From Prostheceraeus crozeri (taxonomy: Eukaryota > Platyhelminthes > Polycladida > Euryleptidae), in the NCBI GenBank assembly GCA_907163375.1, contig CAJQUW010000891.1, positions 124,001 through 188,000 of the forward strand: a DNA stretch of 64,000 nucleotides, written 5' to 3'. The position numbers were made by a program, and so were the translations under genes. Positions 55,670 to 64,000 of the stretch are shown piece after piece. The notes under the pieces were generated by a model. The model was given only the letters and a program-made list of their open reading frames with translations, was not told where the DNA came from and ran no database searches. Each line of letters starts with the position of its first letter. Within the stretch, counting starts at the first letter, position 1.

Positions 55670-55918
55670 TGGTCTCTTGGATACTCAGCTAGAGTGCAAG
55701 ATATAGCTGTGAATGTGATCATGAACTTCGTGGAATTGTTGTCTACAGTGAACGACAAAGCGAATGCTGTAAATTTTCTACAAATCAGAGGAATATTGCA
55801 CGCTCAACGGTTTTGCGACGGTGGTGAGACTGCACTTAGAAGCAAGAGAAGATCGTTAAAGATGCAACACTCGCGGGTGTCAGCAACAGAAATGTGGGAG
55901 GGGGGAAGAATATAAGTA
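55670..55918 (+). pseudogene. Merlin/IS1595-like transposase relic, copy 2
   Basis: The open frame reads MNFVELLSTVNDKANAVNFL, QIRGILHAQRFCDGGETAL, then LKMQHSRVSATEMWEGGRI. This follows the N-terminal zinc-ribbon region of Merlin transposases (AIxFLQxxGLLHxxRxCxxGHxM..., xWRCxxxxCRxxxSxxxGTWFEGSxI), with most cysteines lost. The frame stops at 55,915, just where the DDE domain should begin, and nothing downstream continues it. The copy at 2.0-2.2 kb is homologous over about 180 bp. Confidence 0.5.
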
Positions 55919-56317
55919 CCGCATATCTTACTGATATCACCCTACTTTACTTATAAATGACTGAGATATTCATACATTCATACTTGTATAATCGAATTTG
56001 TTCAGAATTTTGATGTGCTTCTATAACACCACAAGGGGACAAGTTGCACCACCGACATGTCGGCTACAAAATAGTAGGCTTATAGATTGAAAAGCGTTTA
56101 ATGTAGATCTTCGCGCACGCCTAAAACATTGCTACATGACAGACATCCTCTATTTTGATAGTCATGTGCAGTCGAAATAATGAATATTGAAAAATAGCTT
56201 CGGGACACAACATTTCAAGTTTCTGTGGAATGACCCGTGTATCGTGTATTTTAAACGCAAAGTGTAAAAGAGGTATTTTATTAGGACCGCTTTTTTAAGT
56301 TTCAAATATGCAGGAGG
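55919..56317. other. no recognisable feature
   Basis: Unassigned. Confidence 0.35.
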
Positions 56318-57060
56318 CTAGTGATCAATCGCATTTATCACGCATGCATAATTTTGTATCATACAATCACTATGAATCAAAGTGATATGATCTACATGTC
56401 CAATGCAATGCATAAGTGATTTATACAGGTACAGATAAGATTCGGTCTCCATGGGGAGGTAGGAGTTCATGTCACGTGAAGATGTTTTAAAATCGCGTTT
56501 CGTATGGTATTTCCTTTCGTTGCTTCTTAGGATATGACCAAAATACTCGATCTTCCTCCGCTTCACGATATTCAGCAATTTTCGTGTTTCATTCGCTTTT
56601 TTATGTACTTCTTCATTGCTTAGTTTTCTCTTCCAACTGATATTGAACATTCTTCTACAACACCACATCTCAAATGCTTCTAGTCTTTTCTCCAAACCTT
56701 TATTCAATGTCCATGTTTCTACACCATATAGCAAGACAGACCATACATAGCAAACTATAATCCTTTTCCTGGTTGAAATTCCGATTTTCGAATTCGATAG
56801 GAACTTTCTAAGCTTTAAGAATTGCGTTTTCGCCATTGCTTTTCTATGCCTCATCTCTCTCTCACATCTCGCGTCATTATTGATCTCACTGTCCAAATAG
56901 CAAAAGTGCTTCACATTCTCCACTAGCTCGTCATTGATCTTCAGCTGCATTTGTTTGCAGTACACTACTCCATTTGGTAACGTCCGTTGTGGTATCTTGC
57001 TATCAACCATTGACTTTGTCTTCTTAGCGTTCAGTCGTAGTCCATGTTCCTCACTGGATT
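56318..57060 (-). pseudogene. LINE C-terminal fragment
   Basis: Minus strand: EEHGLRLNAKKTKSMVDSKI, VENVKHFCYLDSEINNDARC, KRIIVCYVWSVLLYGVETWT, LEAFEMWCCRRMFNISWKRK, NIVKRRKIEYFGHILRSNE. This is the region after the RT catalytic core of LINEs (KYLGSxI..., SVLLYGCETWT, MWxxRRMLxISW). It is 5'-truncated just after the RT core. Clade not resolved. Confidence 0.75.
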
Positions 57061-57298
57061 ATAAGGTAAAAAACCAATCGGTGCCATGTAACCCGATTCT
57101 ATCTGTTTCATGACTGTGATCCGCGGTAAATCCGACCCTATATCCTTTTATTTTTAGTTTTAGAAACACTCACATGCCGTATAATCGCATAACTATAGTT
57201 TTCCGAAGATACGGCCCAGTGCTACAAATATCTATTTTTACATCTTCACCTTTTCAAATTTTGAGCTCATGTTGTTGAATAGTTTCTTTTTATATTAT
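57061..57298. other. flank of the hammerhead sequence
   Basis: No gene. It may be part of a degenerate PLE terminal repeat, given the ribozyme that follows. Confidence 0.3.
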
Positions 57299-57343
57299 GT
57301 GCCCTGATGATAACGACGCTTAGTCGTTGAAATATATTGGCGC
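57299..57343 (+). ncRNA. hammerhead ribozyme, minimal type I
   Basis: Stem I GTGCC (57299-57303) pairs with GGCGC (57339-57343); the core strand CTGATGA is 57304-57310; stem II AACGAC/GTCGTT has a five-base loop; GAA is 57329-57331; stem III is the minimal ATATAT (57332-57337); the cleavage-site base is T at 57338. All invariant core bases are present. Flanking TATATTATG and CATTATAATATA could extend stem I across an internal loop. Very short stem III is a hallmark of hammerheads in Penelope-like elements. Confidence 0.85.
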
Positions 57344-57929
57344 AAAAATATACATTATAATATAACAACAGCATTACTTCAATTTACAGTACAGCAGATA
57401 CAGTAGATCTACTGTGACTTACTGATCCACTCCATTCATTCTGCACAATTATTTTCTGGTCTAGGCTAGGCAGTCTCCAACGATCCATGTCAGTGACATG
57501 ACACTGCGCATTTTCTACTTATTTATACACAAATTGTTGATTGTGCAGTGTAGGCATGTTAGAATTATCCTTGGCTCTTTCTTTGCTGTGCGGAATTTCT
57601 GTGATAGACACAGTAGTAAAACATCATAGTGATAGATATTTCACATGCTCAGTTAAGGTAGGTTTATAGTTCCTGAGTTCTCTGACGCAGGTTGAGTTGC
57701 AAACTTCATTTCGACGGCGGAGGCTTGAAATTTGTGACGAAGAATTGACGCCAAATGTGCTTATAGTCTATTTCACTGACGTAGGTGCATCATTTTGATA
57801 GTATGACTCGGAACGACGACTTCATTCCACTCCTGACTTTCAGTTTTTATACGATATTTCTAAAGAGAAAGAGAAGATGGTGCATGAGATCTATTAATAC
57901 TAACAGGAACTGGTGCAGGTCATTATGTC

Positions 57930-58500
57930 AGCGAGCTGAGATTAGATGACAGTGAAACTCATTTTCATTATTTTCGCATCGCAAGACGAAAATTCAATGA
58001 CGAGTTGCTGCGCGCAATTGAACCGGAGGTACAGAAGGGATTCAACCATCAGCTACCAGCAAATACTGTGACTCGATTGGCGATTGCCCATTCGTTTTCT
58101 TGCAACTGGTGATTCATTTACTTCACTTGATCACTGTTTCAAAAGTCACAAGACGACCATTAGCCAAACTATATATGACACATGTAAAACTCTAGAAAGA
58201 TGAGTGAGGTTTATGTCGGTATTCCTTCCTCTAAAGATTGGGAAAAGATTGGCGAAGTTTTTTTTTTCACTTTGGAGCTTTCCTAATTGTGCTAGTGCAA
58301 TGGACGGCAAACATATTGCTATCAAAGCACCAGACACTAGTGAAAGCGACTTCCATAATTACGAACATTAACATTCAATTGTGCTTTTAGCTTGTATCGA
58401 CGCCAAATACACATTTATCACTCATCCTCATCATCCAAATGATTTCTTGAGTTCTATTTTTCAAGGGTGCGGCTCATTTGTTTTCCAAATAAACTCTTTT
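57930..58500 (+). pseudogene. Harbinger nuclease (DDE_4), heavily decayed
   Basis: Across several frames the text shows a worn LRFLATGDSFTSL-like block near 58.1 kb, EVYVGIPSSKDWEKIGEVFF (58.2 kb), GKHIAIKAPDTSESDFHNYE and HSIVLLACIDAKYTFI (58.3-58.4 kb). MDGKHI..KxP and the YY(N/H)YK...SIVLLAxxDAxYxFI blocks carry catalytic aspartates in Harbinger nucleases. Many stops and shifts; the C-terminal third is missing. Confidence 0.7.
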
Positions 58501-58904
58501 GTTTTTTCCTAGGTTGTCCTGTAATTTGTTCTGTTACCATACTCGTGCTATCATTAGGATGATTTTCCAAATCATCATTTGAATCGTCATGATCATACAG
58601 GGCACCAACGATAATATAAGTTATGATTTACAAAATGCCATATTCTAATGATCACATAATAGGCAACAGCAACTTCATATGGCTCTTTTCCCATGAATGG
58701 AAGGGGAATAAAAATTGAACCTTTAACTGTGTCACCTGTACATCTTATACCAACAAGAGAGGACTCATTCAGAAATGACAATCGGCTCATGCATCTCCAT
58801 GCATTATTTTTCTTTGGACCAGCTGCACCACTGAATCTTTTCTGATTTTCTTCTCTTAGTTGTTTACGGTAAACAAACAACTTCTCCATCGAGTCTTGCA
58901 CTTA

Positions 58905-60145
58905 CTACAGAGTTGATCATTAAAAAGGGACCACCTAAATTGTGTCAAAATTCAATCAATTCTTCTGCCTTTCAGTCTCATTTTACATTGATAAGCCATA
59001 CACAATTGTGTTCTCAGCTTTTCAATGAGCAACTATTCATTTGAATTTTCAATACGTTATTGTTTAAGGTGGACAGAGGTCAAAATGTGAAAATCGCCAA
59101 TGTTAGAAATCTCAAATTTCCAATATGGAAACATTTGGTGAGAGGGTGGTGCTTGAGCATTCTTTTGATGCATTGCTCATCGAAATCGGACAAGTTTTCG
59201 AACAGATCGGATGATTATTCGCTTGGTGAGAAACTATTCTTCTCTGTCTTCAGCCGAGTTAGGGAGTTCACTTCGACAGTCGACGGTTTATGCCACAAGA
59301 GTGGACGTCGCCAGAAAAGTGAGCACTTCAAAGCCGTAAGAGACTATCAGGGATCGAATTGACCGCCAACCACAATAGCTTGAGACTGAAGTGGCATTCT
59401 CAGTTTGAATCGAGTTGTTTGGAGTAATGAAGATTCCGTCTGATTCAGAAGTCGCGATGGCCCTTTGAGAGTTTGGATGAAGTCAGGTGACGCGATTCCT
59501 GATGATTTGACATTATCTGTGAATCAAGGAGGTGGAAGAGTGTTGATTAGACTGCGACATAGATAAATGGCCGATCTGAACTCCATATCCAAAGGACAAT
59601 GCATTCTTCCATTGTCCACTCAATTGGGTGATCTTTCCTTCGACTGGATTTACATGCACGACAACACCACTTGTCACAGGAGTTGTGTAACTAATTCATT
59701 CAAAACTCAAGTCGGCATACGAACTTTAAAGTGGCCGGCTTGATCACCAGACCTCAATCCAATCGAAAATGTCGAGTCTACTGAACCGAGGTGTGAGGCG
59801 ATCAATTCTTCCTGGGGATGGTCTTTCTCGACTTGAAGTTTTGCAAAGACAAGAGTGGGCGAGATTAGATGAAGAAGCAACCAACCGCCTGATCAAAAGC
59901 ATGCACTCCCGGATTCGACAAGTGATTGAACTTTCTGGTGAGGTTGCGATTTATTAGTGACCACCAGCGAACGCACCATGGGCCTTTTAAGGGCGAGCTG
60001 GCTCTACAGAGCGACTGAACAACATATAAAATTTCATTTCAATCTTTATTTTCATTTATCTGCCAAATATGTATCTGTAATTCACATAACTTTATTAAAT
60101 GAAACAAATTTTAGGTGGTCCACATTTTATGATCACTGGCAGAGG
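58905..60145 (+). mobile_element. Tc1-type (DD34E) transposon inserted in the Harbinger
   Basis: The inverted ends share GATCAT(T)AAAA and GGACCACCTAAA; TA is present on both sides (58903-58904 and 60146-60147). The length, 1,241 bp, is typical of Tc1. One transposase pseudogene lies inside on the plus strand. Confidence 0.85.
59060..59957 (+). pseudogene. Tc1 transposase, DD34E, decayed
   Basis: Near 59.65 kb one frame reads YMHDNTTCHRSCVTNSFKTQ, then LKWPA, an in-frame stop, and SPDLNPIENV. I count 34 residues between the D of HDN and the E of NPIE, so it is DD34E. After a shift near 59,770 it continues SLLNRGVRRSILPGDGLSRL and QRQEWARLDEEATNRLIKSM to the stop at 59,957, the usual Tc1 C-terminus. 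The N-terminal HTH region is unreadable because of several shifts. Confidence 0.82.
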
Positions 60146-60499
60146 TATTTAACGTTGCATCGATTTCTTGGCATGAATTCTCACACTTTTCAATGTCTTA
60201 AAGTTTCGTCGATTATATATTCCATAAAGTGGATATTGCTCTACACAATCGATCAAAAGTTCTTCAAAGTTTGACTCCGTCGACGTTTATCGGATTTCTA
60301 CCTGCGCCAAGCTATGAAGTTAAGTTATGTTAACTTCAACAAATCGATCTTGCGCTGCGTCATTAGCTCATGGAATTCAATATCTATGGCTGCGCTGCCG
60401 CAATAACCTACGTCGACGTTTTGTCACTTTCATAGATTTTCACCCAACGCAGGTTGCTTTGGCGCAGGCTGAAGCTGACTATAAACGCACCTTTGATCT

Positions 60500-61042
60500 C
60501 GATCATAAACACACATTTCCAAACTAAGGGCGCAGGATATGTCGTTGTCACATAATCATCATGTCCCGCGTCTGCATCCGGCACAGGAGAAAAATAATAA
60601 ATGATAATAGATAATGAAATAATAAACCTGTGATATTTTATCAACTTATGACTAAATCGTTTCTCGATTATCAGGACAATCATATTAACTTAATGCAAAT
60701 AATACTACACGCTATACGAAGAACAATTGACTCTATTCGCTTCGAAAACTATATTTTAATGCATATTGGCGAATCAGGAAGATCTCTGAGGTAAAGGATA
60801 AATGGACATCGACACGATATTAATCACAAAGATGATACCAAAGTAGTATCTTTCCATTCCATTCAACGTAACCATGACGATTCTGAAATGAAAATATCAA
60901 TTCTGAAACAACTTAACGGAGAAGATAAACGAAGAAGAATCAAAGAACTAAAATTCATGACAAATGCACGTCAATTCATGACAGACTGGCCACATGCCAT
61001 TGGTTAGCATGCAACATGTCCTTCAAAGGTCTCTGATCTTTG
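60500..61042. other. no recognisable feature
   Basis: Nothing recognised. Confidence 0.35.
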
Positions 61043-61219
61043 AATTAGAAAATCTAGGGATAGGCCAAGTTTTTATTTTGATAGAAAATATAAAAATGTA
61101 CAAATTAGACAAATTATGTTAATCTCCGGTACGTATTTCATTGACCACAGGTCAATGTCATCAGGAAGTATTATTTGCTATTAAAATAAATACTTGGCCT
61201 ATTCCCAGATTTTCTAATT
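61043..61219. repeat. palindromic element with a hammerhead in its loop
   Basis: The left arm AATTAGAAAATCTAGGGATA (from 61043) and right arm (to 61219) are inverted copies over about 40 bp. The 85-bp loop holds the hammerhead-like sequence at 61124-61168. ATCTTTGA occurs just outside both ends (about 61036 and 61256) but is too weak to call a target duplication. Confidence 0.65.
61124..61168 (-). ncRNA. hammerhead ribozyme candidate, near-consensus
   Basis: On the minus strand: CTTC and GGAG form stem I; CTGATGA is the core strand; ATTGACC/GGTCAAT is a seven-pair stem II with a three-base loop; GAA follows; stem III is ATACGTAC, whose closing pair would be A-C rather than A-U; C is the cleavage-site base. 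Every other core base fits. Confidence 0.65.
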
Positions 61220-62300
61220 CTTTTATAATGCACGTCAGGGCATTTTTTATATGCTCATCTTTGAGCTTAAATCTCCGATGTCTAATGTGCTATGATCAAC
61301 AATGTGTCTCTAGAAAGTGCTATGACTTACCATTTTTGTGCCTCATAGACTGTATCTCCTAATAATTTTCTTGTGCCTTGAGGTTCGTACTATGTAGCAA
61401 CTACACATTTTGAAAAATTCCCACAGTTTGAATAATAATAATACAGTTTGAAAATAATACAGCCCTATAGATGGGGCGATAATGCCATATGACCCGAGGG
61501 CTCCGTACACTTCGACGCTGGGCGGAGTTCACCTCTTTCAAAAATTTTGTCAGGATTTTCTTCAGTCCGATAGACACAGCTACACCTATTAAGTTGCCAG
61601 TAGAGCTTCAATGATGCTTCGTCCAACCACCGAATTAAACGATGAATGTTTCATATCATGAGCCACCTACAGGTACGTTTCCGTAAATTGCAGTTATCTA
61701 TCAGCATCACCGTCTTTGGAAGCATGAAAAATCGTGGAATGTATTGGATAAAGTTTCTCTTGCGCTGCCATCTGAGGACACTGCTTGGATTGATCACTGC
61801 TTCACTGGCTAATTGTCGACTTGACTTTTGTGCTGATTTCTCTATACTGACTGATAGGACCAACTTGTTGCCTTAAGCATCTGATCTCCCTTAAGCATCC
61901 AAGCACGATCTCCCTGACGTTGAATGACAGTGTTTTCTGCGTCCTTTTCATTCAACTCGATATAGAGCTCCCCAGATGACCTACGGGCAGTAGCTGCAGA
62001 ATTACTATTACAGGTGTAGGAGTATCTGACTCCACACTTTCGTCAGCTAAAACGTCATATTCACATAACAATGACTCCACCATCGGTGTCATTGTGTCCG
62101 CGCTACATTGAGATCAGCTTACGAGAATCGCAATAATCGCTTCGCGATATCTTGCCTGTGGACTTATGCATCAATTATTTAATTTGCCGGTATACATTAT
62201 ACTGGTACACTAATGTGTGTCACATTTTGAATTGCTTTATAAATATGTTATATCGTTATAAAGTGTACCAGATTATTACATAGTTGTAGAATCGTATTTC
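61220..62300. other. no recognisable gene
   Basis: Two overlapping opposite-strand frames near 61.65-61.87 kb show no family motif. Confidence 0.4.
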
Positions 62301-62302
62301 AG

Positions 62303-62546
62303 AATCCCTTCTATATCTGATAAAATTTGTTCCCAGGGAAAATCTTGATAGAAAGGGATTTTATCACGGATATCTGTGGTCCTAATAATCTGGCATCCTT
62401 TATAACGGATAGAGGATAGCTATACGATTCTCTGACATAGCTCGTGAAATTATTTGATATATCCCTCGGGCTAAAGCCCTCGGGATTCATCAAATAATTT
62501 CCCTCTCTATATCCCAGAGAATCGCATAGCCATCCTCTATCCATTA
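62303..62546. repeat. two adjacent palindromes, probably foldback MITEs
   Basis: The first (62303-62360) pairs AATCCCTTCTAT with ATAGAAAGGGATT around TTCCCAGGGAA. The second (62403-62546) has arms starting GGATAGAGGATAGCTAT and a centre with CCCTCGGGCTAAAGCCCTCG, itself a partial palindrome. No coding content. Confidence 0.7.
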
Positions 62547-64000
62547 CATAAAATTGCCGATTTAGATATATCTATGAAGACATTGGGCACTCTATACGGC
62601 ATGGATAAGTTAGTAATTAAATTGAAATATATTTCTATGGATGCTAAAAGTTGAATGGACGCCTAGATATGTAGCCTCCAGGACATTTCACGAGCAAACT
62701 TATTTGAAATTAACTGCCAACGGTAGGCGCATATATTTGAGCTGAATAGATTATCACTTGACTGCTAATTCGTCACTGAGATGGTGCAATTTGTTACTGT
62801 ATTGAGCCTGGTTGCAGAAATGGACATTCAAAACAGTCGAATTCTGGGATTGCATTTCACAGGTTTCCTCTCGATCGTAAAGAATGAAGAGGCATAGTTG
62901 CACCGAATGCCCCATGAAATTTCTCCGACAAAATATACTTACTTTCCTTTGCTCTGTTCATTTTCATGTTAACGAATTTTTCAAACCAGTGAAGAAAAAA
63001 ACGCCGATCAAAGGTACTTGAAAAACGTCTCACTCGAAGACGATTAAAGTCTGTTGCAGCACCATCAATTTTTCCGAATTGTCCAAAGTACTGCTATTAT
63101 TATAGCGTATGATGAAAGTTCGTCCGAACAGGAACTCCAAAGTACTTGACCACTAGCCAGTCTACGACAGTGCATTCGGTTAATACCTCAGGCGAGGCAA
63201 GACTTCATAAGGAAATCGCAATTTGCAATTATTAGAAATACAACTGCAGAAACAAGAATCCGCTACCACATTTCTTGAATTGTAAGAGAAACTGTCATCA
63301 TGCGAATCCTTGCCATCAGGTTTTACGAATTGTTGTTACATTTACTGTTTGATACCACTCACAACTTCAAAAAATTATATAATTTTGAACAGTGAAAAAA
63401 TCTGCCTGCCCACCGTTTAATGACAATGATATATATTTTTATCCGTCTTTTTCTCAATTGACTTATATGACATTGAGAGGAAACTTTCTATGAAACTTGC
63501 ATATATTAAAGGAAAAGGAAATGAGAACCGATGACATCCAACGTATTTCCGTGATGCTGGCAGAATCTTTGGTTCATGAATCGACTTGTAATGCAATCGA
63601 ATACTATGCGTCTCACAAAAGCAAACCTTGGCTTAATACGCTGAAATGTTTTAGATTTATTCTCTACGCTTGGAATATTTTAAATTTATAGTACGAACTC
63701 CAAGGAAGGACTTTGAGAAAAAAAATGCATCTTTGTCACCTGCGAAAAGCCATGCGAGCGAAAATTTGCAGTTTTTTTATTCAGATGAAGCAAAGAACAG
63801 CTCGCACTTTATACGTATTTGGATAGAAATTTCTCAAGCAACCGAGCTAATGTGTTGCGCAGTTGTAGAAATTTGTTATTTTCTGAAAGAATTGTATGTT
63901 GACAGGATGCGTACAATCTGACTTAGTATTTGAAAATGTCTTGACTAAAAAGCATGTTTTGTTGATAGGGGAGAGTCAAGAATGATTTGATGTTATCTTA
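62547..64000. other. no recognisable gene
   Basis: AT-rich. Two short plus-strand frames at 63.50-63.92 kb lack family motifs. Nothing else was supported. Confidence 0.4.

Larger units (their letters stand above)
58593..60300 (-). pseudogene. MADF-type second gene of the Harbinger, split by Tc1
   Basis: Reading on the minus strand, the N-terminal part lies right of the Tc1 (60,148-60,290: SNFEELLIDCVEQYPLYGIY, NRRNFKTLKSVRIHAKKSMQ). The rest lies left of it (58,901-58,593: MEKLFVYRKQLREENQKRFS, AWRCMSRLSFLNE). Together these cover a MADF domain and a following acidic-to-hydrophobic tail. In Harbinger elements this protein partners the nuclease. A stop just before the Tc1 junction suggests that decay had begun before or after the insertion. 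Confidence 0.65.
57656..60492. mobile_element. PIF/Harbinger transposon, decayed, interrupted by a Tc1 element
   Basis: The inverted ends are AGGTAGGTTTATAG and, at right, AGGTGCGTTTATAG, with CTGACGCAGGTTG / CAACCTGCGTTGGG-type repeats just inside. The flanks TTA and TTG could be a worn 3-bp duplication. Inside are a nuclease pseudogene on the plus strand and a MADF-type gene on the minus strand, the classical two-gene Harbinger layout. Without the 1.24-kb Tc1 insertion it is about 1.6 kb. Confidence 0.8.

Overview
The window looks like a repeat-dense, AT-rich intergenic and intronic stretch of an invertebrate animal genome. The only host gene I recognise is a split, GT-AG spliced phosphagen (arginine-kinase-like) kinase, an enzyme type typical of invertebrates. 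Almost everything else is mobile DNA: Tc1/mariner (DD34E and DD41D), pogo/Tigger, hAT, PIF/Harbinger and Merlin-like DNA transposons, several LINE types, Penelope-like retroelements (PLEs), one old Gypsy LTR element, and palindromic non-autonomous repeats. I cannot name the species.

Layout. 0-3.3 kb: a pogo-type MITE with a 362-bp internal tandem duplication, a Merlin-like relic and a small inverted-repeat MITE. 3.4-5.0 kb: a broken DD41D mariner. 5.0-12.1 kb: a three-level nest in which a 74-bp-arm MITE holds a PHD-finger/RT/endonuclease retrotransposon (13-bp target duplication), which in turn holds an apparently intact hAT element (8-bp target duplication). 13.5-20.3 kb: a foldback insertion, LINE scraps, a DD41D mariner and an RTE-like LINE that itself carries a foldback insertion. 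21.0-23.9 kb: two kinase exons. 24.0-30.3 kb: the following intron or flank, with 203-bp inverted repeats at each end that carry hammerhead-ribozyme-like sequences, three PLE fragments and a decayed mariner. 30.8-33.8 kb: two minus-strand LINE remnants. 34.6-37.3 kb: an unrecognised exon-like ORF, a Harbinger-like element with only a MADF gene, and a tiny ORF with a TATA box. 38.3-41.6 kb: a pogo element and a LINE tail. 41.8-49.2 kb: the fossil Gypsy element, split by a nearly full-length RTE LINE. 49.6-57.3 kb: a mariner sitting at the centre of a palindrome, PLE and LINE scraps, and a well-formed hammerhead ribozyme. 57.7-60.5 kb: a Harbinger element whose second gene is cut by a Tc1 element. 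61.0-62.5 kb: palindromic elements, one with another hammerhead in its loop.

The most interesting theme is recurring hammerhead ribozymes: one with a full consensus core, one pair within inverted repeats, and three more decayed. They occur near PLE fragments, as expected if they are parts of PLE terminal repeats. A second theme is a palindrome-plus-tail insertion type with 11-13 bp target duplications. All family calls come from reading motifs by eye; no database search was possible.
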